From: Shewanella oneidensis MR-1
GTDB taxonomy: Bacteria > Pseudomonadota > Gammaproteobacteria > Enterobacterales > Shewanellaceae
NCBI RefSeq assembly: GCF_000146165.2
Contig: NC_004347.2
Location: forward strand, 1,860,001 to 1,924,000
Direction of reading: 5' to 3'
Length of the DNA stretch: 64,000 nucleotides
Shown here in pieces: positions 44,747 through 54,180 of the stretch. Position 1 is the first letter of the stretch. Every line of letters begins with the position of its first letter. Both the position numbers and the translations under genes were made by a program. Below the pieces are notes generated by a model, which made no database searches, was not told the DNA's origin, and saw only the letters and a program-made list of their open reading frames with translations.

Positions 44747-45661
44747 TTATTGAGTTTGCAACCATAAATGGTTTGCTGCAATAAAAAGTTGGCTATGTCT
44801 TTGGCTTAATTGTAGTGCGTCTCTGCTATAGCCGCCGCCAATTACCGCGGCGACAGGAATATTTGCCGCTCTTGCCATGGAGAGCACAGTAACATCACGC
44901 TGATAGAGCCCTTGCTGGCTGATCTGTAGATGGCCTAAGTCATCATCCTGATGGATATCAACGCCAGCGTCATAGAGGATTAAATCCGGTTGATGTAGAC
45001 GAATTAGCAACTCGAGAGTCTGCTCAACGGTGTCTAAATAGGCGCTATCATCAGTGCCTTTAACAAGTTCAATATCATAGTGTGAATGTTGTTTACGGCT
45101 GGGGAAGTTGTCTTTGCAGTGAATAGAGCAACTGATAATCCCTTGATGTAGTTGGCTAAGTGTGGCGGTGCCATCGCCTTGGTGAACATCACAATCAAAA
45201 ATCAAAATCTTATGCAGTTGCTGCTCTATGATAAGCTTTCTCGCCGCAATAATTAAGTCATTGAAAATACAGTAGCCACTGCCGAACTCATAATGCGCAT
45301 GGTGATAACCTCCAGTTAAGTGCAGTGCAATGCCTGTTTGCAATGCTAAGGCTGCTGTCAAACTGGTGCCCGCAAGGGAATGCAAAGTGCGCTCGACCAA
45401 TGCTTCACTCCAGGGAAATCCAATGCGCCTGAGTGCAGAAGTCGCTAAGGTGCCATCAATAAACTGCTCAACGTAATCCCGATGGTGCACTTGCATTATC
45501 TCTTCGGCTGTCATTGGCGTAGGAGTGTGAAATTGTGTAGGCGTGGCAAGTTGGTTATCGAGCAGATACTGATAAAGATGTGCGTATTTTGTGGTAGGGA
45601 AGCGATGGTGGATGGGTAACGCCAGCTTAGAGTAGCTGGCGTGATAAACCAATGGGATCAT
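44747..45661 (-). CDS. Histone deacetylase family protein
   Basis: A zinc-dependent amidohydrolase of the HDAC/acetylpolyamine amidohydrolase/acetoin-utilisation superfamily. The 304-residue protein shows HLTGGYHHAHYEFGSGYCIFND (His-His charge relay), the zinc ligands in DCDVHQGDGTA (Asp and His) and YDAGVDIHQDDDLG (Asp), and a C-terminal IGGGYS turn with the catalytic Tyr. The substrate (acetylated lysine, polyamine or another amide) cannot be read from sequence. It lies between the DUF2057 and ComFB genes, 5 and 21 bp from each, so cotranscription is likely. Confidence 0.93.
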   Translation of the reverse strand: MIPLVYHASYSKLALPIHHRFPTTKYAHLYQYLLDNQLATPTQFHTPTPMTAEEIMQVHHRDYVEQFIDGTLATSALRRIGFPWSEALVERTLHSLAGTSLTAALALQTGIALHLTGGYHHAHYEFGSGYCIFNDLIIAARKLIIEQQLHKILIFDCDVHQGDGTATLSQLHQGIISCSIHCKDNFPSRKQHSHYDIELVKGTDDSAYLDTVEQTLELLIRLHQPDLILYDAGVDIHQDDDLGHLQISQQGLYQRDVTVLSMARAANIPVAAVIGGGYSRDALQLSQRHSQLFIAANHLWLQTQ

Positions 45662-45666
45662 GTAGA

Positions 45667-46347
45667 TTAGAGCTGTGAAATTGCCCAGCTCATAAACTCT
45701 TTACGAGTTTTCTCGTCAGCTTGTAACCACCAGTACTGCAACATCTGCTGTGGGTTTGCACCGGTTGCTTTTGAGGCGTCGGTTGGCGATGTTGTTGCTG
45801 TCGCACTTACTGCGACTTGCGCTGATGTAGGTGCTGGCGTCGCTGCGACTGCAACACCTGTCGCTGTGGCAGCAGTACCAGAAACATCCACCGCTTGGTT
45901 ACCACTGAATAGACGAGATACGAAGCTCTCTTCTTCAATGTTTGTATTCGTGACCTGATAGTTCACTTGACCTTTGTCAGCACGGGTTAGTACTACTTGG
46001 GGATTTTGGGCAAACACTTTAGGCTTTTTAACGACTTTGCCTTCAGCGGCTTGTAAATAATATTGATGATCGCCATCGACCTCTAGGGTCACAATAAAGG
46101 GAGATGATTTAACAAAAGTTTGGCTGTCACTGAAATCATCTTCCACCATTTCGTGGTAGCGAATAGCGACTTTGTGGGTGCCGGGCGCCAATTCTAAACT
46201 GCTTTTATGGTTGAATACGCTGGACTCGACTTTTTTGCCGTCGAGGGCAAGGTATTCGAATGACATAGGGATATTCAGATCTGCGGCAGAGACTGAGGCA
46301 GAGCCGAGTAGCACTAGCAGGCTGCTGATTGGCAAAAGTGATTTCAT
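45667..46347 (-). CDS. Secreted DUF2057 family protein
   Basis: A 226-residue protein with a signal peptide (about residues 1-21, ending SVSA), a beta-rich N-terminal domain with [32 protein letters not shown] and [18 protein letters not shown], and an Ala/Thr/Val-rich low-complexity linker before a short helical end ([21 protein letters not shown]). The first part fits the DUF2057 (YccT) family of periplasmic proteins. Function here is unknown. It starts 9 bp after the priC gene. Confidence 0.7.
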   Translation of the reverse strand: MKSLLPISSLLVLLGSASVSAADLNIPMSFEYLALDGKKVESSVFNHKSSLELAPGTHKVAIRYHEMVEDDFSDSQTFVKSSPFIVTLEVDGDHQYYLQAAEGKVVKKPKVFAQNPQVVLTRADKGQVNYQVTNTNIEEESFVSRLFSGNQAVDVSGTAATATGVAVAATPAPTSAQVAVSATATTSPTDASKATGANPQQMLQYWWLQADEKTRKEFMSWAISQL

Positions 46348-46356
46348 TGTTGCTCC

Positions 46357-47034
46357 TTAACGATTATGGCTCTGATGTGGACGTTCGAATGCTTGAATGC
46401 GATCTTCGATATAACTGATAGCTTGCCTGCATTTACCTAAACGACGATGCATCAAAAGGATGTCATTTTGCAAACTGATTTTGTCAGCACTATGACAGTT
46501 TTCAAGTTTTGATTCCATTTCTGCAATTTTTTGTTCGAATTTCTTCGCCCAATTCAGATGCTTATTCAGCTCTGCATAGATTTCGTGGCTATTTTGTAAC
46601 ACATTGCTAGCGATCCAAGCAAACCCACTCGCTTGGTGGGACTGGTTTTGCTGCTGAGCAAAACGCGCGCGTTTACTTGCTCGTTGTTGATTTTTGGACT
46701 TTACGTCAATCGATGTTGTCAGTAAGGCGCGTTTAACCGCGGTAAATCTGTCTTGGATACGCTCACAGCTCATGGCGATGGTTTGCGGCGCGAGTTTTAG
46801 TGCAATTTGCTTCTCTAACTGGACGATACTACTGCGAATTTGCTCAATGCATGGCATAAGTTGAGCGCCATGCTGAATGAACAGTGACTGATTAAAGCGC
46901 TCAATATCTTGCAGAAGTTTGCGTTGGCTTGGCACAAGGTGACTGTCGTGTTGCAGTACTTCTTGCTCTAATGTTTTTAGCTGATTTTTCAACGTACTGA
47001 TTAGCTGCGATGTGTTCAAAACCATGCGCTCCAC
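46357..47034 (-). CDS. priC: Primosomal replication protein N'' (PriC family)
   Basis: Helper in replication restart that promotes loading of DnaB at stalled forks. The 225-residue basic, helical protein shows the PriC C-terminal pattern: EIYAELNKHLNWAKKFEQKIAEMESKLENC and LQNDILLMHRRLGKCRQAISYIEDRIQAFER resemble the matching E. coli segments. Sequence conservation of PriC is low, so the call rests on these helices. It overlaps the preceding TauE-family gene by 19 bp (or starts at 47025 with MVLNTSQ). The neighbour dinG also acts in DNA repair. Confidence 0.72.
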   Translation of the reverse strand: MERMVLNTSQLISTLKNQLKTLEQEVLQHDSHLVPSQRKLLQDIERFNQSLFIQHGAQLMPCIEQIRSSIVQLEKQIALKLAPQTIAMSCERIQDRFTAVKRALLTTSIDVKSKNQQRASKRARFAQQQNQSHQASGFAWIASNVLQNSHEIYAELNKHLNWAKKFEQKIAEMESKLENCHSADKISLQNDILLMHRRLGKCRQAISYIEDRIQAFERPHQSHNR

Positions 47035-47789
47035 GCCAGATTAGCGGCAATTGACAGGACGATTAATATAAATAAAGGCCGTATAAATGGCATGCCAAAT
47101 TTTATTGCACAGCGTGCGCCAACAAAGGAACCTAGCATCATTGAGAGCCCCATCCACAGGCCTATCTGCCAGTGTACTTGTCCTAGATAGCCAAAAATCG
47201 CCAGTGCGGTCAGGTTACTGGTAAAGGTCATGGCTCTAGCGAGCGCGCAGCTATGTAACAATGGCAGTTTATAGAGCGTCCCCGAACTGACTGTCCAAAA
47301 TGCACCAATGCCGGGGCCAGCAAAACCATCGTATGCGCCCAGTATCAAACCTTGTAGGCTTTGTTTCAACTTAGGCTGAGTTTGTGTCGGCGCTTGGCAA
47401 TCAGTATCTGAGATGGCATTGGGGCTGAGCAAACTGTATATCGCGATGCCGATAATCAGCAGTGGTAAGGCTTTTTCAAGCCATTGTGCATTTAACAAAT
47501 AAACCAAGATGCTGCCTAAGACTGCACCAATAAAAGTGGCGACAAACGCCATATACCAAAAGGCGGGTTTGAGTAAGTGTTGACGATAAAAGGTCCAAGC
47601 AGCCATTGAAGAGCCAAAACTGGCGGCAAATTTGTTGGTACCTAAGGCGGTATGAGGCGGGATGCCAAGGGTGAGTAGTGCAGGGATTGATAATAAGCCT
47701 CCACCACCGACCACGGCATCGATAAAACCGGCAACTAAGCCAATGGCGGCCAATAAGGCCCAGTTACTGGGCTCGAGTAACAACTCCAA
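47016..47789 (-). CDS. TauE/SafE (TSUP) family membrane protein
   Basis: A 257-residue inner-membrane protein with about seven to eight hydrophobic segments. The start LAAIGLVAGFIDAVVGGGGLLSIPALL is the signature of the TSUP family of sulfite, sulfonate and organic-anion exporters, and a second copy-like IQG-less repeat GLILGAYDGFAGPGIGAFW opens the second half. The transported substrate is unknown. It lies 9 bp downstream of dinG and overlaps priC. Confidence 0.88.
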   Translation of the reverse strand: MELLLEPSNWALLAAIGLVAGFIDAVVGGGGLLSIPALLTLGIPPHTALGTNKFAASFGSSMAAWTFYRQHLLKPAFWYMAFVATFIGAVLGSILVYLLNAQWLEKALPLLIIGIAIYSLLSPNAISDTDCQAPTQTQPKLKQSLQGLILGAYDGFAGPGIGAFWTVSSGTLYKLPLLHSCALARAMTFTSNLTALAIFGYLGQVHWQIGLWMGLSMMLGSFVGARCAIKFGMPFIRPLFILIVLSIAANLAWSAWF

Positions 47790-47798
47790 ATCTTAATC

Positions 47799-49871
47799 CT
47801 ACTCTATGACTCGTCTAAAGGGAGGCAGAGCGTCTAGCAAAGATTTGCCATAACGTTTGGTCACTAATCGCCTATCTAAAATAGTGACGCGGCCATAATC
47901 CTGCTCTTTGCGCAGTAATCTACCACAACTTTGGATCAGTTTTCGCGATGCATCTGGAATGGTCAGTTGCAGGAACGGATTTCCGCCCTTTATTTTCACA
48001 TATTCAGCATGGGCTTGTTCTACGGGCGAGGTTGGCACAGCAAAGGGCAATTTAGTGACGATGAGGTTAGTCAGGTAATCCCCTGGTAAGTCTAAGCCTT
48101 CAGAAAAACTGCCAGTACCGAATAAGATGCTCGGCTCACCTTTGTCACATTTGGCCTTATGGGTTTCGAGCAGTTGTTGGCGTGGCGCATTGCCTTGAAT
48201 TAGGATTTCGAGCGCAAGTTTACCTTCGAGCAATTCGGCGACTTTTTCCATTTGCCAGTAGGAAGCGAACAGTACTAAGGTTGCCATTTCACCCTCAATC
48301 AGTTGAAGGATTTGTTCGGCAAGTTCGGCGGTATAGGCATCGTCCGTCGGCTCGGTTTTCATTTTAGGTAAGTAAAGTGTGGCGTTATTGGGATAATCAA
48401 AGGGCGATTGCAACGCAAGGTAACGGCTGCCGTCCTTTAGCGATAATCCCACTTGATGGGCAAAGTGGTCGAAGTTATTGAGTGCGCGCAGTGTGGCACT
48501 GCACAGCACAACCCCCGCGGCCTTTTGCCAAAGCATGGTTTCCAGCATAAAGCCCACTTCAATCGGCGAGGCGCTGAATAGGTAATCGACTTGCTTACCT
48601 GTAATTAACTCAATCCAACGGGCCATTGGGGCACCTTTATTGGAGTCTTCCTTGGCCATCATCTTCCAGAGCTTTTGTAGATTTTCAAGCCGTTGCAACA
48701 TAAAGCCCATTTCAGCCTGAAGTGCTTCCGCTTGGTGCTTAGGAATATCGCCATCTTTTATCGCTTCTGCGAGCAATAATTGCATCTTATTAAATTGCTT
48801 AAGGGCGAGATTGGAAGTGGCCGCGAGGTTCTCGGCGGGGATTTTTAGCGCGCCTGGTAATTTGCCATGCTCGAAGCGATAACGGCTCTCGGGGTTTGCA
48901 AACTGCTTGGTTTGGGTATCACAGTAGTGGGCAACCTGGTTAAGTTGGCCAATGAGATCGCCAATATGATCCTGCATCGCCTGCGCCGGTGCGATGATAT
49001 TGTTGCTTTTTATCTGATTTTGTAACTTAGCGCTGGTCTTGCCGACTTTTTCAAGCCAGTCGGCGGCGCCTCTTAGTGTTGCCTGTGCGCTGGAAAAGTC
49101 CCGAGCCACAATCGGCAAGTGGTGAGCTTCGTCAATCACGTAAAATACGTCTTCGGGATTGGGCAAAATTACCCCGCCACCCAGCTCTAAATCGGCAAAC
49201 AACAAGCTGTGGTTAGCAATCAGTACATCCCAAGTATCCACATCCTCACGTGCTTTATGGAAGGGACAATTACGATGGCTAGCTAACTGCCTATGACAGC
49301 TGTGTTTATCGCAGGCGATTTGTTGCCAGAGATGATCCGGTATTGGCGTTGATAAGGTGTCAATTTCACCGTTCCAACGACCTTCGTTAACGTCGTTTAA
49401 CAGCGTTTGTAGCATGGCAATTTGGCTATTATCCGGCTTCGTTTGCCACATCGCCATTTGGGTGCTGTTATCATCACCAATCAGCATGGCAAGCTTGGAT
49501 AAACAAACATAACGCTGGCGGCCTTTCACCAGTCCGAAGCGAAAGTTTAACCCTGATTGTTCAAGGAAAAACGGCAGATCTTTGTGTAGCAACTGCTCTT
49601 GTAGTGCCACTGTTGCGGTGGCGATACAGACCTTTTTCTTACTCGCCAGCGCCAGCGGGATCGTGCCTAAAATGTAAGATAATGATTTACCAATCCCCGT
49701 ACCGGCTTCGACCACTATGATGCGTCTATCTTTGTCATAGTCACCTGCAAGTGTTTTAGAGATTTCTGCCACCATAAAGTTTTGCTCGCGTCGTGGCCTA
49801 AAATTAGGCAAAGAGGCGGCAATATCCTTATAGATAGCGCGGATCTGGTTTTTTACGTTGTCAGGTAACAT
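47799..49871 (-). CDS. dinG: ATP-dependent DNA helicase DinG
   Basis: Iron-sulfur XPD-like superfamily 2 helicase that unwinds D-loops and R-loops and helps forks pass transcription. The 690-residue protein has Walker A VEAGTGIGKSLSY (about residue 54), four Fe-S cysteines around the CDKHSCHRQLASHRNCPF region with another upstream in LVKGRQRYVCL, a DEAH box (YVIDEAHHLP), and C-terminal helicase motifs including GTGSFSEGLDLPGDYL and QSCGRLLRKEQDYG. E. coli DinG has 716 residues. It heads a minus-strand series with tauE-like, priC, DUF2057, HDAC and ComFB genes. Confidence 0.93.
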   Translation of the reverse strand: MLPDNVKNQIRAIYKDIAASLPNFRPRREQNFMVAEISKTLAGDYDKDRRIIVVEAGTGIGKSLSYILGTIPLALASKKKVCIATATVALQEQLLHKDLPFFLEQSGLNFRFGLVKGRQRYVCLSKLAMLIGDDNSTQMAMWQTKPDNSQIAMLQTLLNDVNEGRWNGEIDTLSTPIPDHLWQQIACDKHSCHRQLASHRNCPFHKAREDVDTWDVLIANHSLLFADLELGGGVILPNPEDVFYVIDEAHHLPIVARDFSSAQATLRGAADWLEKVGKTSAKLQNQIKSNNIIAPAQAMQDHIGDLIGQLNQVAHYCDTQTKQFANPESRYRFEHGKLPGALKIPAENLAATSNLALKQFNKMQLLLAEAIKDGDIPKHQAEALQAEMGFMLQRLENLQKLWKMMAKEDSNKGAPMARWIELITGKQVDYLFSASPIEVGFMLETMLWQKAAGVVLCSATLRALNNFDHFAHQVGLSLKDGSRYLALQSPFDYPNNATLYLPKMKTEPTDDAYTAELAEQILQLIEGEMATLVLFASYWQMEKVAELLEGKLALEILIQGNAPRQQLLETHKAKCDKGEPSILFGTGSFSEGLDLPGDYLTNLIVTKLPFAVPTSPVEQAHAEYVKIKGGNPFLQLTIPDASRKLIQSCGRLLRKEQDYGRVTILDRRLVTKRYGKSLLDALPPFRRVIE

Positions 49872-49984
49872 GCGGCACTACTTTATCGAATTAATGCTGT
49901 ACATAATAACAGTGATTGCATAGCCTAAGAAACTTTTCTGCCATTTTATGGCGATTTAATTGAAAACCTAGCGAGAGCATAAGA

Positions 49985-52483
49985 TTGAGACCGCAGTTGA
50001 GCAACCCCAGCACGCCGACTTTTGCCAGCTTGACGCCTGAGAGTGTACAGGGCCGAGTGTTGACACGCCACGCGATTGCACGAGATGGCAATCTGTTGTT
50101 GCAATACTATCTCGCTACAGAATCGGGCCCTGTGCTGATGGAATTGCCAGACACTGAATACATTTGCTTTTGTCATCAAACAGATATTCAGGCATTGCAG
50201 TTACAAACGCCGGGATTGGCGCTACGTTTTGTGCCACTTGAACTTAAGAGCTTTAAAAGACAAGCCGTGGCGGGGATTTATGCCAAGTCCAGTAGCGCAT
50301 TTCGAAGTTTACAACGGATTGCAAACGATGCGGGTATTCCATTATTCGAGGCTGATATTCGCCCTGAGCAGCGTTTTTTAATTGAACGCTTTGTCGCTCT
50401 CGATGTGGCTTTTTTAGGGCACTATGCTAACAAGATAGCTAACAACATAAAATGTGACAACGACTCAGCAATTCAGGCTATTAACAAAAGTGAGAACAGT
50501 CAGGGACATTTATCGGTTTTCACTGCGATGCGCGCAAAAGCGATTGCGCCGCAGCCAACGATTAAATTGCGCTCGATTTCACTTGATTTTGAATGCAGTT
50601 TTGATGGTTTACTCTATTCGGTGGCGCTTTATGGGCGTGACGCTCAGGCTCAACCCTATGAAAAAGTGATTATGGTGGGTGAGGTGCAATCTGATGCTCC
50701 GCAGTACATCGAATGGGTGAGCGATGAGGCGATGCTTATTCGTCGGTTGATTGCATGGTTTGCGGAGTTTGATCCCGATGTGATCATTGGTTGGTCTGTG
50801 GTGACCTTTGACTTGGCTTTGCTATATCGCCGAGCTTTGTTGCATCGCATTCCTTTACGACTAGGTCGTGGCGGCGCACTACTTGAATGGAAAGTTGATA
50901 ATAAATTTCGACCTGAAACCTTAAACTTACCAGGGCGAGTGGTGCTTGACGGTATCGATTGGTTGAAGGCGGCATTTTATCACTTTGAACGTTTTTCCTT
51001 GGAATTTGTCGCCCAAGCATTGCTCGGTGAAGGCAAAGCGATTCATGATGTGGAAAATCGAGTCCAAGAAATCGACGCTTTATTTACTGAAGATAAACAG
51101 TCGCTTGCTCACTATAATCTGACTGATAGCCGATTGGTGTGGGATATCTTTGAACATACTCAATTGTGGGATTTTGCCCTCGCACGCGCCGAGTTAACCG
51201 GATTAGAACTGGGCCGAGTGGGGGCATCGGTCGCTGCATTTAATCACTTATACCTACCGCATTTACACCGTGCTGGTTACGTCGCGCCCGCAGAACCTGC
51301 CAGTCAAGGGATTGAAAGCCCTGGCGGGTATGTGATGGATTCTGTCCCTGGCTTTTATCAGCATATTTTAGTTTTTGACTTTAAAAGTCTTTATCCCTCG
51401 ATAATCCGTACTTTTTTGATCGATCCCAAAGGGCTCATTGAAGGCTTGGGCGATGATTCGCTCGTTTTGGATGAGTCTGAAACCGTTACCGGTTTTTTAG
51501 GGGCTCGTTTTAGTCGGCGACAGCCTATTTTGCCAAAGCTTATTCAAACACTATCTGAGCAGCGCGAAAAAGCTAAGCGGGAAGCGAATGCGCCTTTATC
51601 GCAAGCGATTAAAATTATTATGAATTCACTTTATGGGGTGTTAGGTTCCCAAGGTTGTGTATTCCATGATGCAAAGTTGGCGAGCTCCATTACCATGCGT
51701 GGTCATCAGATTATGAAACAGACTCGCGCTTGGATTGAGGAGATGGGCTATCAAGTGATTTATGGTGATACCGATTCTACCTTTGTTCACTTAGGTTATG
51801 AGCCTGATTTAAGTGATATTTCTGCCTTAGGTAAACAGATTGCCGCGCAAATAAATGCAAACTGGCAGGCTAAAATCACCAAGGACTTTGAGCTAGAAAG
51901 TTTTCTCGAGTTACAGTTTGAGCGGCACTACGAGCAGTTTTTCATGCCAACCTTGAGGGGCTCTGAGGAGGGAAGTAAAAAGCGCTATGTTGGCGCTTGG
52001 CGTAATGTGAGCGGCGAGTTGGAAATCACTTTTAAGGGGATGGAACAGGTTCGAAGTGATTGGAGCCCTTTAGCGAGAAAGGTTCAGGCCGAACTCTATG
52101 AGCGAATGTTCAATCAGCGAGATATTAGCGGTTATCTCGCGGATGTCATAGGCGAACTTCAGGCCGGAAAACGGGATGATGAGCTGATCTTTAGTAAGCG
52201 AATGCGTCGAAATCTCGAAGAATACACTGCCAAATCCTCCCCCCATGTGAAAGTCGCACGGCAGCTTTGTGAATTAACCGGCAAGGCATCCTATAGCAAG
52301 AGAGGTGCACAGATTGATTATGTCATCACGGTAAACGGTCCTGAGCCAGTTTCCCATAGATCGTCTACAATTGACTATCAGTATTACATTGATAAACAAA
52401 TCGGTCCTATTGCTGAGCCTGTTTTTTCAATAATGAAATTAAATTACACTAATATTGCCTCAAAACAGCTGTCGTTAATTTGA
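49985..52483 (+). CDS. polB: DNA polymerase II (family B)
   Basis: SOS-linked DNA polymerase with 3'-5' exonuclease used in translesion synthesis and replication restart. The 832-residue protein has the Exo I motif SISLDFECSFDG, Exo II and III regions, polymerase motif A DFKSLYPSIIRTF, motif B KIIMNSLYGVLGSQG and motif C YGDTDSTFV. The N-terminus aligns with E. coli PolB from RVLTRH on. No ATG is available near the front: TTG at 49985 with GCGAGAGCATAAGA upstream is the best start, with TTG at 49997 or 50030 as alternatives. It diverges from dinG. Confidence 0.93.
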   Translation: MRPQLSNPSTPTFASLTPESVQGRVLTRHAIARDGNLLLQYYLATESGPVLMELPDTEYICFCHQTDIQALQLQTPGLALRFVPLELKSFKRQAVAGIYAKSSSAFRSLQRIANDAGIPLFEADIRPEQRFLIERFVALDVAFLGHYANKIANNIKCDNDSAIQAINKSENSQGHLSVFTAMRAKAIAPQPTIKLRSISLDFECSFDGLLYSVALYGRDAQAQPYEKVIMVGEVQSDAPQYIEWVSDEAMLIRRLIAWFAEFDPDVIIGWSVVTFDLALLYRRALLHRIPLRLGRGGALLEWKVDNKFRPETLNLPGRVVLDGIDWLKAAFYHFERFSLEFVAQALLGEGKAIHDVENRVQEIDALFTEDKQSLAHYNLTDSRLVWDIFEHTQLWDFALARAELTGLELGRVGASVAAFNHLYLPHLHRAGYVAPAEPASQGIESPGGYVMDSVPGFYQHILVFDFKSLYPSIIRTFLIDPKGLIEGLGDDSLVLDESETVTGFLGARFSRRQPILPKLIQTLSEQREKAKREANAPLSQAIKIIMNSLYGVLGSQGCVFHDAKLASSITMRGHQIMKQTRAWIEEMGYQVIYGDTDSTFVHLGYEPDLSDISALGKQIAAQINANWQAKITKDFELESFLELQFERHYEQFFMPTLRGSEEGSKKRYVGAWRNVSGELEITFKGMEQVRSDWSPLARKVQAELYERMFNQRDISGYLADVIGELQAGKRDDELIFSKRMRRNLEEYTAKSSPHVKVARQLCELTGKASYSKRGAQIDYVITVNGPEPVSHRSSTIDYQYYIDKQIGPIAEPVFSIMKLNYTNIASKQLSLI

Positions 52484-52703
52484 TGTTATTGGTGTGCTGT
52501 TTGTGTTTGATTTTCTGTTATTTGTAGTGTTTTAATCTGTTTTGTGGCGGTTAAATGGTCTGTTTTTGTGATGTTTATCTATAGAGTCCTTCGGTTTCCC
52601 TTGGAGAGTTTAATTAAAATTTGCTACTCTCAGCGGGAAATTGTAAGGAAAAATAACAACGGAATGACGTTGATAGAACATAAACGAGAAGGTTAAGCAC
52701 CAA

Positions 52704-53900
52704 ATGAACAAAACGATAGTCGCCACTGCGCTAGCAGCACTCTTTCTTGCACCAACCGTATCTGCAATTGAAATCTACAAAGATGATAAAAATGCAGTGG
52801 AAATAGGGGGGTTTATTGATGCGCGCGTAATCAACACTCAAGGTGAAACAGAGGTTGTTAATGGTGCTTCTCGAATTAATTTTGGTTTCAGCCGCGAGTT
52901 AAGCGATGGCTGGAATGCGTTTGCTAAGTTGGAATGGGGCGTTAACCCTGTTGGCAACAGTGATATTGTGTATAGCAATCGCTTTGAATCTGTTCAAGAT
53001 GAATTTTTTTATAACCGTTTAGGTTATGCCGGACTGAGCCACGATAAATACGGCACACTCACCATCGGTAAACAATGGGGAGCTTGGTACGATGTTGTTT
53101 ATGGCACTAACTATGGTTTTGTCTGGGATGGCAATACCGCTGGTGTTTACACCTTTAACAAAGATGATGGTGCAGTCAACGGTGTCGGTCGGGGTGATAA
53201 AACAGTTCAATACCGTAACACGTTTGGTGACGTGAGTATTGCTGCGCAAGTACAGCTAAAAAACAGCAGTTTTTATACTTGTGATTCTGTGCCTGACCAA
53301 GATGACTGCAAAAAGTTATGGGAGACTGGTGATAGATCTGCCCAGCAAGTTGATTATGACGAAACCTATGGTTTTGCTGTGACTTATAAAGCAACTGACA
53401 AATTGACCTTAACCGCTGGTGTTAACCGTGGTGAATTTGACGTTAGCTTTGGGAATGGCGAATCAACTACCGCTGTCGATCTTATCTACGGTGCAGGCAT
53501 AATGTGGGGCGGGTTTGATGCTAATGGTTGGTATGCAGCCGCTAACATTAACAAGCAAGAAAACCACGATACCGATAATTTAGGCCGTTTGATTAAAGAG
53601 GCTGTTGGGGCTGAAACGTTACTGTCGTACAAATTCGATAATGGTCTACGTTACTTCGTGTCCTATAACATTTTAGATGCGGGTAAAGATTATGTCATTC
53701 AGCCCAATTTACCCATTTATGCTAACGATGTGTTTAAGCGCCAATTTGTCGTTGCTGGTGTGCACTATCTGATGGATGCCAATACGGTTATCTACTTGGA
53801 AGGTCGTAAAGATTTTAGCGATTTTACCGGAGTGGATGAAGCTGCGATGGCGCTTTCAGAAGATGACGGTATCGCTATCGGGATCCGTTATACACTGTAA
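52704..53900 (+). CDS. Outer-membrane porin (general diffusion type)
   Basis: A 398-residue beta-barrel porin with a signal peptide (about residues 1-21, ending TVSA) and the early porin pattern AVEIGGFIDARVINTQGE, FGFSRELSDGWNAFAKLEWG and RLGYAGLSHDKYGTLTIGKQWGAWYD, which is the constriction-region signature of the gram-negative porin family. The last strand is GIAIGIRYTL, ending in Leu rather than the usual Phe. A strong terminator follows. Substrate selectivity cannot be told. Confidence 0.92.
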   Translation: MNKTIVATALAALFLAPTVSAIEIYKDDKNAVEIGGFIDARVINTQGETEVVNGASRINFGFSRELSDGWNAFAKLEWGVNPVGNSDIVYSNRFESVQDEFFYNRLGYAGLSHDKYGTLTIGKQWGAWYDVVYGTNYGFVWDGNTAGVYTFNKDDGAVNGVGRGDKTVQYRNTFGDVSIAAQVQLKNSSFYTCDSVPDQDDCKKLWETGDRSAQQVDYDETYGFAVTYKATDKLTLTAGVNRGEFDVSFGNGESTTAVDLIYGAGIMWGGFDANGWYAAANINKQENHDTDNLGRLIKEAVGAETLLSYKFDNGLRYFVSYNILDAGKDYVIQPNLPIYANDVFKRQFVVAGVHYLMDANTVIYLEGRKDFSDFTGVDEAAMALSEDDGIAIGIRYTL

Positions 53901-53934
53901 GTCATAACGTCGCCTGAAAGGGCCTAAGTTTAAC

Positions 53935-53970
53935 AAAAACGCCAGTCAGCAATGACTGGCGTTTTTGTAT
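53935..53970 (+). terminator. Terminator after the porin gene
   Basis: AAAAACGCCAGTCA, loop GCAA, TGACTGGCGTTTTTGTATTT: a 14-bp stem with T run. Confidence 0.95.
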
Positions 53971-54180
53971 TTGGATTTCGGAGTATTAAGGTTCTCGTTT
54001 GTAAAGTGGTCATAATGTAGCCGGATAGTTTAATTTGTGTATTTTATGTTGATTAAAGGTTTTATATGTGATTTTATTGTTTCTGCCGAGTACAGCATGT
54101 TTTTGACGTACTTTTGTTTGAAACTGCTTATTAAATAAGCGGATTATAATAAAGACATAATATGTCCAGGGAGATAGACA

